Assembly: GCA_031366005.1 (NCBI GenBank) | Contig: JANLZB010000070.1 | Location: forward strand, 1-58,246 | Reading direction: 5' to 3' | Length of the DNA: 58,246 nucleotides | Source: JANLUX01 sp031366005 | GTDB taxonomy: Bacteria > Bacteroidota > Bacteroidia > AKYH767-A > OLB10 | Shown here: positions 24,940-34,701 of the stretch, one piece after another | How positions within the stretch are numbered: the stretch's first letter is position 1 | How the letters are laid out: each line of letters opens with the position of its first letter | The notes under the pieces: generated by a model | Told to the model about the DNA's origin: nothing | Database searches by the model: none | What the model saw: only the letters and a program-made list of their open reading frames with translations | Made by a program: the position numbers and the translations under genes

Positions 24940-27900
24940 ATGTTTAATCAAATGAGGGTTAGCGCAAAGAAATTTGTAAATCATTTTTTCAAATTGCTCT
25001 TATGGATCATAGGAGTAGTGATCGTATTATTTGTTTCTATTGTTTTATTAATACAACTTCCTGCTGTACAAAATAAAATTATTTCTTATGCTACAAATTA
25101 TGTAAGCAATAAAACACATACACGCGTTGAGATTGAAAGAGTAGGTATTACTTTTCCTAAATCAATTTTTCTGAATGGAGTTTTTCTTGAAGATCAGCAT
25201 CATGACACTTTAATTTATGCAGGTAAAATAAAAGTGGACATTGATATGATGGGCTTGCTTAAAAGTAAAGTGTATATCAATTCACTCTTATTAAAAGATG
25301 TCAATGGAAGAATAACAAGAACAGAAAATGACAGCTTGTTTAATTTTAATTTTCTGATAACTGCTTTAACAAATCCAGATAGCAAACCGGCTGAAAAAGA
25401 TACAACACAAAGTAAACTTGATTTTAATGTTAACGTAGTTAATCTTGAAAACATCCGTTTCATTTATGATGATCGCTATGCAGGAATAGTAAGTGATCTT
25501 CGTCTAAATACCATTGACTTGAATGTGGATAAACTTGATCTTGAAACACAAACTTATGAAATCAATAAATTGTTTGTTGACGGATTTACAGGCAATCTTG
25601 CAATCCTTAAACAATCAAGTAATACAGATACCAGTTCAACTGCTTTACCAATTATTACAGCAAAATCAATTGAAATTAAAAATGTAAACTACGCTTACGC
25701 TGACCAGGTTAATAAACAATCAGTAAAAACTGTTATCGGAGAATTTAGGATTACCAAAGCGAATATTAATCTGTCAAGTGAAAATATTTCAGCGGATGAG
25801 TTGACACTTTCACATAGTAATTTGCAGTTAAATTTTCCAGAAGCATCGAAACCCAATGTTGATTCGGTTTTGCCAACAAACACTAAAGTAGTTGCGGAAA
25901 ACAAATGGCAGCTTGCATTAAAGAATTTAAAACTTGACAACAATACGTTTGCTTATAATGTGGTTAATTTACCTGCTGTACGGAATGCGTTTGATCCTGC
26001 CCATGTAAATTATCAACAGATTTTTGCTGAGGCAAAAGATATTTTTTATTCTTCCTCAAAAATAACTGCTGCCATCCAAAGCTTTACTGCAAATGATCCA
26101 AAAGGAATTTCAATCAAAGAATTCAGTACCGATTTTTATATGGATTTGCATAATGTAACAGCTGATCATTTAAAAATTAAAACTGCAAATTCAGACATTA
26201 ATGCAAATGCAAAGATGGAATTCTCCTCTTTTGAATCTTTGAAGGATTCAATTGGTGAATTATTCATCACAGCGGATATGCAGAAGGTGAAAGTGCATAC
26301 CAAAGATATATTGTACTTCGCGCCTCAACTTGCAGCTCAACCTTTTTTTAAAGGAGGATATAATTATGCAAGTGTTTCAGGCAAAGTAAAGGGCAAGATT
26401 AAAAATTTACATGGTGATAAAATTGTTTTACATACAACATCTAAAACTTTACTCACCACAGATTTTGTTATAACAGGTTTACCCGATGCAGAAAAAGCAT
26501 ATTTCAGTTTTCCAAATTTAAAATTTATCTCCGGCAGAAGTGATCTCGTTGCAATACTTGGAAATAAAATTATTCCTGCCAACATACAACTTCCTGCTAA
26601 TATAAATCTAAATGCAAAATTTAACGGCCAGCTAAAAGCATTTGAATCCAGTTTTAGTTTAGGTAGTGAGTATGGAACCGTTTCCGGTTTTGCAGTGATT
26701 GATAAACAGGAAAATTTTAAAAGCGATGTGAATGTGGATCATTTCGATTTAGGTAAACTTTTAAAAAACGATACCTTGTTTGGACCTGTAACATTATCTG
26801 CAAATGTGGCAGGACATGGTTTGGATAAAAAAACTATGACTGCAAACATTAAAGCCAATGCATCGCAGATTTATTTGAATCAATATAATTATCACGCATT
26901 AACTATTGATGGAAAAGTGAGAGGACAAGAGTTTGATGGAAAGATAAGTCTGAATGATTCCAATATAGCTTTTGATTTTTCCGGCTTGCTTAATTTAAAT
27001 AAAGGAGAAGAGCAATATAAATTCACACTTGATTTGAAAGGAGCTGATCTAAAAAATCTCAAATTAACCAATGAAGATATCCGCATAGGTCTGATTGCTG
27101 TAACTGATTTAAAAGGCAGCGACATGAATACTATCAATGGCAATGCTGGCATAACAAAAATTATTGTTGCAAAGAATGGTGAGAAATATGTTTTGGATTC
27201 AGTAATGTTTGCTTCCATAAATGAGAGCAGACGAAGTCAATACACCATTAACAGTGCATTGATAGGTATTAAGTACAACGGCACTTTTGCACCGGGACAA
27301 TTAGTGAAAGAAATAAAAAATTATTTCAATCAGTATTTTCCTGTTTTAGAAACCACCGAAGGTGGACCGGCTCAGCCACAAAAATTAAATTTCGAAATTC
27401 AATTACATAACCATCCTGTGATCTCCGCTTTTTTTCCATTGCTTACTGAATTTGAACCTGGCGTGATAACAGGAAATTTTGACAGCGAAAAAAAAATTCT
27501 TCGTGTAAAAGCAAACATTAACAATCTTGTATATGCTTCCACAGCAGTGCGTAATCTGAATCTTGATGTCAATGGTGATGATCAGAAATTAAGTTATATG
27601 TTAACATGTAAACAAGTTTCTGCAGCACAGGTTCGCCTCGAAAACTTTACTGTGGAAGGTGCTGTAAAAGATAAAGCAGTTACTATAAATGTTTCTTCAA
27701 TTGATGATGACAAGAATAAAAAACTACTTGTGCAAACAAGTGTAACCAAAGAAGCACCAAACTATAAAATTATAGTGGGAAGCGAATTTTATCTCGCCAA
27801 TCAGCAATGGAATATTGCAAATGATAATTATGTGCTTGTTGGTAATGAAGGTTTGTTGATTCATAACTTTTCTCTCTCACGTGCGGATCAGAATGTGACG

Positions 27901-29961
27901 GTAACTTCTGTAAACAACAGGTTCAATGATGATTTAAGTATTAAGATAAAGAGTTTTCAGCTTGCTGATGTTTCGCACATCATTGATAAGGACACTAACT
28001 TAATTGCAGGTATAGTAAATGCAGATGTGTTATTGAAAAGGATAAATAAAACTTACGGAATAATTGCTGATGCGTCTGTTAATAATCTTGCAGTAAGGCA
28101 AATCAATGTCGGTAATCTTGCACTTAAAGCAAGCAATTCTTCAGGTGAAAAATTTGATGTCAATGCAAAGCTTAGCGGAGCGGGAAATGAATTGAATCTT
28201 GATGGATATATGATAACAAAGGATTCAACCAATACGCTTAATATCAATACTGACATTCAATCGCTCTCAATGAAAACCGTTGAAGCTTTTTCTTTTGGTC
28301 AGGTGAAAGATGCTGATGGAAATATGCGTGGTCAGTTTATTATTAAGGGTACTGTGAGCGATCCTGATATTAATGGCTCATTAACATTTGACAATGTATA
28401 TGCAAATCCTGTTGCATTAAATAACAGGTTGCATTTTACCAATGAAACGCTGAAGATAAAATCAGACGGAGTTTATTTTTCTTCTTTTACTGTTTATGAC
28501 CAGGATGGGCATTCCGCAGTTATTGACGGAGCTGTAAACATGACGCATTTCTCCAATTACAGATTTGACCTGGAGTTAAATACGAATGATTTCCTGGTGT
28601 TTAACACAACACAAGAAGACAATAAACTTTACTTTGGAAGAATGATTATTGACAGCCGCATTAAAATTGGCGGCACTATAGATTTACCGGTTGTAACCTC
28701 CAATGTTAAATTAAAAGAGGGCTCCAATTTTACATTTGCTGTGCCTGAGCAAAAGTTAACAACAGATAAAGGAGAAGATGTTGTTTTGTTTATTGATTCG
28801 CTTGAATTCCATCGCATCATTACACGCAATGAAGAAGTAGAAAAAGAAAAAAGTCCGCTGAGAGGTTATGACATTTCATCCAATATTGAAGTGGATGATA
28901 AAGCAACTTTAAGATTACTTATTGATCCCTCCACATCAGACTCATTGGTTGTAAGAGGAAATGCGGCACTCACATTTGCGTTGGATCCCAGTGGTAAGAT
29001 AAGCCTAACCGGTAGCTATGAACTTACTGATGGAAGTTATCTTGTTACATTGCAATCAATCATTAAAAAACAATTTAAAATTCAGCCCGGAAGTACCATT
29101 ACATGGAATGGTGATGTGATGGATGCAGATTTAAATATTACTGCCATTTACAGCATACGTACTTCACCTGCTGATTTGGTAGCTGATCAGGTGGGAGGAT
29201 TGAGTGATGCAGAAAGAAATGTTTATCGTCAGCGCTTACCTTTTAATGTTTTGTTAAAGATGACAGGTGCATTAATGAAACCTGAAATAAATTTTGCAAT
29301 CGAACTTCCGCAAGAGGAAAAAGGTGCAATGGGTGGAACAGTAAATGCCAAATTAATTCAACTGAATGAAGATCCATCAGCACTTAACAAACAGGTTTTT
29401 GCTTTGTTAGTGCTCAACAGGTTTATACAGGAAAACCCACTTGAAACGGCTGGCGGAAGTGGGGCTGCCACAGTTGCCCGCAATAGTGTAAGTAAATTTC
29501 TTTCAGCAGAATTAAATCAGCTGGGTTCTAAATTTATCCCTGGTGTTGAATTAAATTTTGATGTTCAATCCTATGAAGATTATTCAACAGGATCAGCCCA
29601 GGGAAGAACAGAAGTAGAGATTGGTTTGAGAAAACAATTACTAAATGAAAGAGTTGAAGTACAAGTTGGTGGAAGCATTGACGTGGAAGGGGATCGTGCA
29701 AAACAAAATAACGCAAGTGACATAACAGGTGATGTGGTAGTGGAATATAAGTTAACGGAAGATGGAAGATACCGGCTAAAGGGTTTCCGGCATAATCAAT
29801 ATGAAGGCGCAATGGAAGGACAGATAACGGAAACAGGAGGAGGCGTACTCTATACCCGTGATTTTGAAAAATGGAAAGATTTTTTCACACGGCCTAAAAA
29901 AGCTGTAAACAAAAAAGAGAAATTAAAAGATCCAGGAAGTAATGAAGCCGGTCCGAATTAA
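24940..29961 (+). CDS. tamB: Translocation/assembly module TamB (paired with TamL)
   Basis: The 1673-residue product has an N-terminal membrane anchor (residues ~15-37: LLLWIIGVVIVLFVSIVLLI). A very long beta-helical AsmA/TamB body follows with repeated segments (RVEIERVGITFPKSIFLNGV, GNFDSEKKILRVKANI). The C-terminal DUF490/TamB domain is clear: LTGSYELTDGSYLVTLQ, FKIQPGSTITWNGD, LKMTGALMKPEI. TamB spans the periplasm and works with an Omp85 partner in outer-membrane protein insertion and phospholipid transfer. It overlaps tamL by 20 bases, so the pair is co-translated. The start could be 24940 or 24952. Confidence 0.93.
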   Translation: MFNQMRVSAKKFVNHFFKLLLWIIGVVIVLFVSIVLLIQLPAVQNKIISYATNYVSNKTHTRVEIERVGITFPKSIFLNGVFLEDQHHDTLIYAGKIKVDIDMMGLLKSKVYINSLLLKDVNGRITRTENDSLFNFNFLITALTNPDSKPAEKDTTQSKLDFNVNVVNLENIRFIYDDRYAGIVSDLRLNTIDLNVDKLDLETQTYEINKLFVDGFTGNLAILKQSSNTDTSSTALPIITAKSIEIKNVNYAYADQVNKQSVKTVIGEFRITKANINLSSENISADELTLSHSNLQLNFPEASKPNVDSVLPTNTKVVAENKWQLALKNLKLDNNTFAYNVVNLPAVRNAFDPAHVNYQQIFAEAKDIFYSSSKITAAIQSFTANDPKGISIKEFSTDFYMDLHNVTADHLKIKTANSDINANAKMEFSSFESLKDSIGELFITADMQKVKVHTKDILYFAPQLAAQPFFKGGYNYASVSGKVKGKIKNLHGDKIVLHTTSKTLLTTDFVITGLPDAEKAYFSFPNLKFISGRSDLVAILGNKIIPANIQLPANINLNAKFNGQLKAFESSFSLGSEYGTVSGFAVIDKQENFKSDVNVDHFDLGKLLKNDTLFGPVTLSANVAGHGLDKKTMTANIKANASQIYLNQYNYHALTIDGKVRGQEFDGKISLNDSNIAFDFSGLLNLNKGEEQYKFTLDLKGADLKNLKLTNEDIRIGLIAVTDLKGSDMNTINGNAGITKIIVAKNGEKYVLDSVMFASINESRRSQYTINSALIGIKYNGTFAPGQLVKEIKNYFNQYFPVLETTEGGPAQPQKLNFEIQLHNHPVISAFFPLLTEFEPGVITGNFDSEKKILRVKANINNLVYASTAVRNLNLDVNGDDQKLSYMLTCKQVSAAQVRLENFTVEGAVKDKAVTINVSSIDDDKNKKLLVQTSVTKEAPNYKIIVGSEFYLANQQWNIANDNYVLVGNEGLLIHNFSLSRADQNVTVTSVNNRFNDDLSIKIKSFQLADVSHIIDKDTNLIAGIVNADVLLKRINKTYGIIADASVNNLAVRQINVGNLALKASNSSGEKFDVNAKLSGAGNELNLDGYMITKDSTNTLNINTDIQSLSMKTVEAFSFGQVKDADGNMRGQFIIKGTVSDPDINGSLTFDNVYANPVALNNRLHFTNETLKIKSDGVYFSSFTVYDQDGHSAVIDGAVNMTHFSNYRFDLELNTNDFLVFNTTQEDNKLYFGRMIIDSRIKIGGTIDLPVVTSNVKLKEGSNFTFAVPEQKLTTDKGEDVVLFIDSLEFHRIITRNEEVEKEKSPLRGYDISSNIEVDDKATLRLLIDPSTSDSLVVRGNAALTFALDPSGKISLTGSYELTDGSYLVTLQSIIKKQFKIQPGSTITWNGDVMDADLNITAIYSIRTSPADLVADQVGGLSDAERNVYRQRLPFNVLLKMTGALMKPEINFAIELPQEEKGAMGGTVNAKLIQLNEDPSALNKQVFALLVLNRFIQENPLETAGGSGAATVARNSVSKFLSAELNQLGSKFIPGVELNFDVQSYEDYSTGSAQGRTEVEIGLRKQLLNERVEVQVGGSIDVEGDRAKQNNASDITGDVVVEYKLTEDGRYRLKGFRHNQYEGAMEGQITETGGGVLYTRDFEKWKDFFTRPKKAVNKKEKLKDPGSNEAGPN

Positions 29962-32248
29962 AATTTTATTCTTCGTGTTATGTCTGTTCGCAGCTTCATG
30001 CACAGGATTGAAATATGTTCCTGAAAATGAAAAATTATATACCGGTGCTGATATCAAACTGGAATCATATTCAAAAATAAAAAAGAAAAAACCAATCATT
30101 GAAGCAGCAAATAAAGCTATACGTCCAACTCCAAATAAAAAGTTTTTGGCAAGCCGTCCAAAATTATGGATGTATTATGTGGCAGGAAATCCGACAAAGA
30201 AAAAAGGATTCAGAAGCTGGCTTAAGAAGCAAGGAGAACCTCCCGTTTATCTAAGCACTGTAAAGCCTGGTGAAACAGCAAAGTTTGTTGATGCAAAACT
30301 TTTTAATATCGGTATTTTTAAAAGCGCCACTGAGTTTAAGGTCGTAGAAAAAAAGAAAACTGCACGGGTTCAATATACCTGTCATGTGCATCAACCATAT
30401 AAAATAATGCAGATCATCTTTCCTGCAGAGGATGATATGATGAGTGAATTAATCCGCGATTCACAAAAGAAATCACTGGTTAAAGTGGGTGATAATTACA
30501 ATCTCGATATATTGAAACAAGAGCGTGAACGAATTGATATCGTGTTAAAGGAAAATGGATATTTTTATTTTAATCCTGATTATTTATTATTTAAAGCTGA
30601 CAGTTCGGATGCGGATAAAACGGTTGTGCTTGAATTATCCATAAAAGAAGAAACTCCTTACCAGGCATTGCTGATCTACCGAATAAATGATATTACTGTT
30701 GATGCAGATTATTCACTTGAAGAAGAAAGACAGAAAGTCATAAAAGATACAATGACGGTAGATGATCTTCTCTTTAAATATAAAGAAAAAAAAATCCGTT
30801 TTAGTGTAATTGCCAGGTCGGTTTTTTTCAGGAGAAATGATATTTACTCCCGCAGAAGACACAATCAAACACTGAACCGGCTGATGACGATGGGTAATTA
30901 TAAATTCGTGAATGTTAAATTTTTTGAGAGCGACACTGCCAATCCCGGATTTTTAAATGCGCGTGTATTACTTACACCAATGCCTAAACGTACATTCAGA
31001 TCAGAAATTGATTTGGTTTCAAAGTCGAATGATTTTATTGGTCCACGCTTAAATGTAAATTACAGAAACAGAAATACTTTTAATGGTGCAGAACTTTTTA
31101 ATCTCACGCTCGGAGGTTCTGTTGAAACCCAATTTACAGGTAAGTATAAAGGTTTATATTCTTTTGAAATCAATCCTAAAGCTGAGTTATATGTTCCGGG
31201 TTTCATTGTTCCATTCAGGTTAAAAAAGCAGGATGGGTATTATCTTCCTAAAACAAAATTTGCATTAGGATATAATTATTTAAGCCGTGTAAATTATTTT
31301 AATCTGCGATCTTTCCAGTTTCAGTATGGCTATAAATGGAAAGAAAATATTAAGAAGGATCATGAGCTAAATCCGGTAAATATTAATCTTACTTCCATTG
31401 CAAAGGAGTCACCCGAATTTTTAGCATTACTTGAAAAAAATCCTTTTCTCAAAAAAAGTTATGACGAACAATTTATTGCAGGCGCTACTTATTCATTTAC
31501 ATTTAATGAACAGGTAATTCCTGAACAACAAAACCAGTTTTATTTTAATACTACTGCTGAAACAGCAGGAAATTTTATTTCTCTTGCAAAACAAATCCAA
31601 ACAGGAAGAAAAGCATCTGCTCAAAATCCGCATGAAATTGCAGGGGTTGCTTATTCGCAATTCGCAAGGCTTACAATTGATGCAAGAAATTATTTCAATT
31701 TTAAAAACAAAAATAAAATCGCAATAAGACTTTACACAGGCATCGGTAAACCTTATGGAAATTCTTCTACACTTCCCTATATAAAACAATTTTTCAGTGG
31801 CGGACCTAACAGCGTTCGTGCATTTAAAATTAATTCACTCGGTCCCGGCACTTATCACCAGCGTAATGATAACAAAACCGCATTTCTTGAACGTGGTGGA
31901 GATATTAAAGTGGAAACAAATGCAGAATACCGATGTAATCTTTTTGGTATGTTAAAGGGTGCAGCATTTATTGATGCAGGTAATGTCTGGTTGCTCAAAG
32001 GCAATCCTGACACCACTGCAACACCGTTTTCTATTTCGCGATTTGCCGATGAAATGGCTGTGGGTGCTGGTGTAGGATTAAGATTTGATGCAACATTTTT
32101 TGTACTGCGTTTTGATCTTGCAACACCATTAAAGAAACCATGGCTTGATAAGAAAGACCGTTGGGTACTTAACCAGATGGACTGGGCAAATTCTGCATGG
32201 AGAAGTGATAATTTAATTTTAAACATTGCAATTGGCTATCCGTTTTAA
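29942..32248 (+). CDS. tamL: TamL, lipoprotein Omp85-family partner of TamB
   Basis: The 768-residue product starts with a lipoprotein signal (lipobox AASC, Cys 20), the hallmark of the Bacteroidota TamL variant of TamA. POTRA-type segments follow (residues ~85-330). The C-terminal Omp85 barrel is clear from ~350, including FFSGGPNSVRAFKINSLGPG (the conserved VRGF/Y-like L6 motif here as VRAF) and GDIKVETNAEYR. It is predicted to sit in the outer membrane and receive substrates via TamB. It overlaps the tamB 3' end by 20 bases. Confidence 0.92.
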   Translation: MKPVRIKILFFVLCLFAASCTGLKYVPENEKLYTGADIKLESYSKIKKKKPIIEAANKAIRPTPNKKFLASRPKLWMYYVAGNPTKKKGFRSWLKKQGEPPVYLSTVKPGETAKFVDAKLFNIGIFKSATEFKVVEKKKTARVQYTCHVHQPYKIMQIIFPAEDDMMSELIRDSQKKSLVKVGDNYNLDILKQERERIDIVLKENGYFYFNPDYLLFKADSSDADKTVVLELSIKEETPYQALLIYRINDITVDADYSLEEERQKVIKDTMTVDDLLFKYKEKKIRFSVIARSVFFRRNDIYSRRRHNQTLNRLMTMGNYKFVNVKFFESDTANPGFLNARVLLTPMPKRTFRSEIDLVSKSNDFIGPRLNVNYRNRNTFNGAELFNLTLGGSVETQFTGKYKGLYSFEINPKAELYVPGFIVPFRLKKQDGYYLPKTKFALGYNYLSRVNYFNLRSFQFQYGYKWKENIKKDHELNPVNINLTSIAKESPEFLALLEKNPFLKKSYDEQFIAGATYSFTFNEQVIPEQQNQFYFNTTAETAGNFISLAKQIQTGRKASAQNPHEIAGVAYSQFARLTIDARNYFNFKNKNKIAIRLYTGIGKPYGNSSTLPYIKQFFSGGPNSVRAFKINSLGPGTYHQRNDNKTAFLERGGDIKVETNAEYRCNLFGMLKGAAFIDAGNVWLLKGNPDTTATPFSISRFADEMAVGAGVGLRFDATFFVLRFDLATPLKKPWLDKKDRWVLNQMDWANSAWRSDNLILNIAIGYPF

Positions 32249-32294
32249 TTGGCACGTTTTTTAAAATGTGGAATTAAACTTTAAATTAATCAAC

Positions 32295-32888
32295 ATGAAA
32301 ACTACAAACTGTTTGAACAGACATTTTTTAAATGCTGCATTTATTACTTCACTCTTTTTTGGATTAACTGCGTGCAATAACAATAAGCAGGAAGACACAA
32401 AAGATATGGCTGAAGAACACAATGAATCCAAAATGGATAACCACGACCAGAAGAAGGACGCGCAATTTCTGGTGGATGCTGCTGAAATAAACCTGATGGA
32501 AATTGATCTTGGCAATCTTGCGCAGAAAAAAGCAATGATGCAGGAAACTAAAGATTTAGGTAAGATGATGGTGGATGAGCACACCAAAGCAATGAATGAA
32601 TTAAAAGAACTTGCTGCTAAAAAAACCATTACCATTCCTACTTCTGCTACTGAAGATGGCCAGGATAAAATGAAAAAATTTGCTGATAAATCAGGGCATG
32701 ATTTTGATAAAGATTATTGTGATGAAATGGTTAGTGGACATAAAGATGCCATTGACAAATTTGAAAAAGCATCCAATGATGCAAACGATCCTGACATCAA
32801 AGCATGGGCTGCCGCTACACTTCCCGCACTGCGCAATCATCTGGATCATGCAATCACTTGCCAGGAACATTGCAAAAACATGAAATAG
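32295..32888 (+). CDS. DUF4142 lipoprotein
   Basis: The start MKTTNCLNRHF at 32295 is preferred over an upstream ATG at 32268, because it gives a proper lipoprotein signal with lipobox LTAC (Cys 27). The remaining ~170 residues form an all-helical DUF4142 domain (ferritin-like, PF13628 type): AQFLVDAAEINLMEIDLG, LGKMMVDEHTKAMNELK, and the C-terminal LPALRNHLDHA. Family function is unknown, with some stress association. It is 46 bases downstream of tamL and followed by a strong hairpin terminator. Confidence 0.88.
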   Translation: MKTTNCLNRHFLNAAFITSLFFGLTACNNNKQEDTKDMAEEHNESKMDNHDQKKDAQFLVDAAEINLMEIDLGNLAQKKAMMQETKDLGKMMVDEHTKAMNELKELAAKKTITIPTSATEDGQDKMKKFADKSGHDFDKDYCDEMVSGHKDAIDKFEKASNDANDPDIKAWAAATLPALRNHLDHAITCQEHCKNMK

Positions 32889-32921
32889 TGCGTCAATAAT
32901 AACTCACAGTTTAAGTAAAAA

Positions 32922-32954
32922 AATAACGGTGCTGTAACACCGTTATTTTTTTTT
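32922..32954. terminator. Bidirectional intrinsic terminator
   Basis: AATAACGGTG (32922-32931) and CACCGTTATT (32938-32947) form a 10-bp stem with a 6-base loop. It is followed by a T-run on the plus strand and preceded by an A-run, so it serves both the DUF4142 gene and the convergent DUF4139 gene. Confidence 0.87.
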
Positions 32955-32962
32955 GAAGAATT

Positions 32963-34573
32963 TTATAATCCTGCCACCTGTTTTCCTTTCGGGTATTTTA
33001 CAGTGAATCCTAATCTCAGTTTTTTAGTTTCATTTGGTTGCAACTTTAATTTCCATTTCACAGTTCCGTTTTCCGTATTGTAATCACCGCCACTCAGTTC
33101 ATCCACCTTCACTTCAATTTCTTTATTCTGAGTAACAGGTATCTGATCCTGCAATAAAATTTCTGCTAAAGTATTTTTTGTATTACGAACTGTTATCTCA
33201 TACATGAATGAACGTTCCTTATTACTGCCAAATAATTTCGTGCTGCTGAACTCTTTCAGCTTTTCACGTTTTATATTAATCCGCTTATCACGGCCAAGCG
33301 AAAGCGTAAGTGTATCCTCCGTTTCTCCCGGATTGATATACGATTCACCAATGTAAGAACCATCAAAATAAATATTGGCTGAGCCGGGAGTAAGACTCAG
33401 GTTTTCCCAACCGGTAAGCCTTGCAGTAAGAAATGCATCACCATCCATTTTAGGAGTTGCTTCATAACTATAAATTGCCGGCAACTGGAATGATTGAATA
33501 TCCACCTGGTATTCTTCTCCATCTGAAAGAATAGAATAAGGAATACCAATTGCAAAATCACTGCTCAGCTGATTTTGATTTAGCTGAACGGGAATTGATT
33601 CCATTTGTTTAGCGGCTTCATAAACACCTGGAGATGTTGATGGCACTGCTCTGCTTTCAGCTGCTGCAGGACGATTAGCTCTTTGAAGTATATATACTGG
33701 ACGTGGTTCATAAAAATTCAGGAACCATGTTGTTAATTCCGGCTTCACACCTCCCTCCTGCGGATTGCCGGTGGAAAGTATCAATTTTACATTTTTCCAG
33801 TCTTCACCTGTATTCTGACTTGCTTTTGCTTTATAAACCAATTCCACAGGACTGTTAATATCCTTTGCACGTATATCATAAAACGGATACCAAGTTGCAT
33901 TGGAAGCAATCAGGTAACTCAAATCAAAACTTGCATTTGTTTTTGTTTTTACAGCAACATTTACCACTATACTTCCTGATGGTTGATTTTTTCTAGTGTT
34001 TAATTCTGATAACTGGTTCTTTACTTTATCAATTTGTTCTTTTTGCTTTTTCTCTTTGATACTGTTATCTAATAATTTGTCTTTTACCTCTGCCAGCTTA
34101 CGACTGAAATAATCAATCATCGCTTGTAATTGTGCAGCAGTAACTCCCACATTGGCTCCTCCAATTGATTTATTTGCAAGCAAAACATTTTGCTGTTCCT
34201 GTAAAACAGTAGTAGTATTTAATATTTGTTGATATTTATAATTAAATGTATCAAGCAACGATTCCAATTCAACAACTTCTTTGGATTTAATTTTATCTTT
34301 AAGATAGTTTTGCTTAAAAGCAACATTCAACATCACAGCATCACCCATACCTTTTACATTGATGCTTTGTGGATTAATGTAAGGAGAAAGTCCATCAAAA
34401 ACGAGTTCATAATTACCAGGATTCAAACTAACCTTAGCAGTTCGGTTAAGCATTGCTCCGTTTTGGTAAAGCTTTACTTCTTTAATTTCCGTATTGCTGA
34501 TAACCTTTAGTTCCTGTGCTGAAATAAAATTTGTAAAAAATAAAGTCAGCAACAAACAATAGATGTTTTTCAT
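32963..34573 (-). CDS. DUF4139 (MuiA-like) exported protein
   Basis: The open frame reaches 34648, but the promoter box at 34610-34617 places the transcript start near 34603. The real start is therefore 34573 (MKNIYCLLLTLFF, a good signal peptide ending ISAQ) or possibly 34591. The N-terminal DUF4140 part (EIKEVKLYQNGAMLNRTAKV) is followed by a coiled coil (~125-200). The DUF4139 domain follows (NASFDLSYLIASNATWYPFYDIRA, KASQNTGEDWKNVKLILSTGNP). These proteins are periplasmic or surface-located and of unknown function; MuiA is named for a mucoidy-inhibition phenotype. Confidence 0.86.
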   Translation of the reverse strand: MKNIYCLLLTLFFTNFISAQELKVISNTEIKEVKLYQNGAMLNRTAKVSLNPGNYELVFDGLSPYINPQSINVKGMGDAVMLNVAFKQNYLKDKIKSKEVVELESLLDTFNYKYQQILNTTTVLQEQQNVLLANKSIGGANVGVTAAQLQAMIDYFSRKLAEVKDKLLDNSIKEKKQKEQIDKVKNQLSELNTRKNQPSGSIVVNVAVKTKTNASFDLSYLIASNATWYPFYDIRAKDINSPVELVYKAKASQNTGEDWKNVKLILSTGNPQEGGVKPELTTWFLNFYEPRPVYILQRANRPAAAESRAVPSTSPGVYEAAKQMESIPVQLNQNQLSSDFAIGIPYSILSDGEEYQVDIQSFQLPAIYSYEATPKMDGDAFLTARLTGWENLSLTPGSANIYFDGSYIGESYINPGETEDTLTLSLGRDKRINIKREKLKEFSSTKLFGSNKERSFMYEITVRNTKNTLAEILLQDQIPVTQNKEIEVKVDELSGGDYNTENGTVKWKLKLQPNETKKLRLGFTVKYPKGKQVAGL

Positions 34574-34609
34574 AAGAGCATTGTATTTCATAAGTGGGTT
34601 CATTGTTTT

Positions 34610-34617
34610 CAAATTTA
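34610..34617 (-). promoter_or_regulatory. Candidate -7 box for the DUF4139 gene
   Basis: The plus strand reads CAAATTTA (TAAATTTG on the minus strand), a full consensus match. It decides the start of the downstream gene: the ATG at 34648 would lie upstream of it. Confidence 0.5.
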
Positions 34618-34658
34618 GTTTGTTCATACGTATAAGATGCACCCGCATTCTAATTCCA

Positions 34659-34666
34659 TAAATTTG
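34659..34666 (+). promoter_or_regulatory. Candidate -7 box for recF
   Basis: TAAATTTG is a full consensus match 35 bases before the recF ATG. Together with the box at 34610-34617 it makes a divergent promoter pair. Confidence 0.5.
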
Positions 34667-34701
34667 TCCTCCATTTTATATGAAGGATTAATTAAGCGCT
34701 G

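Noticed and set aside
34574..34648. N-terminal extension of the DUF4139 protein
   Set aside because: It begins upstream of a perfect promoter box on the same strand and would bury the signal peptide; start moved to 34573.
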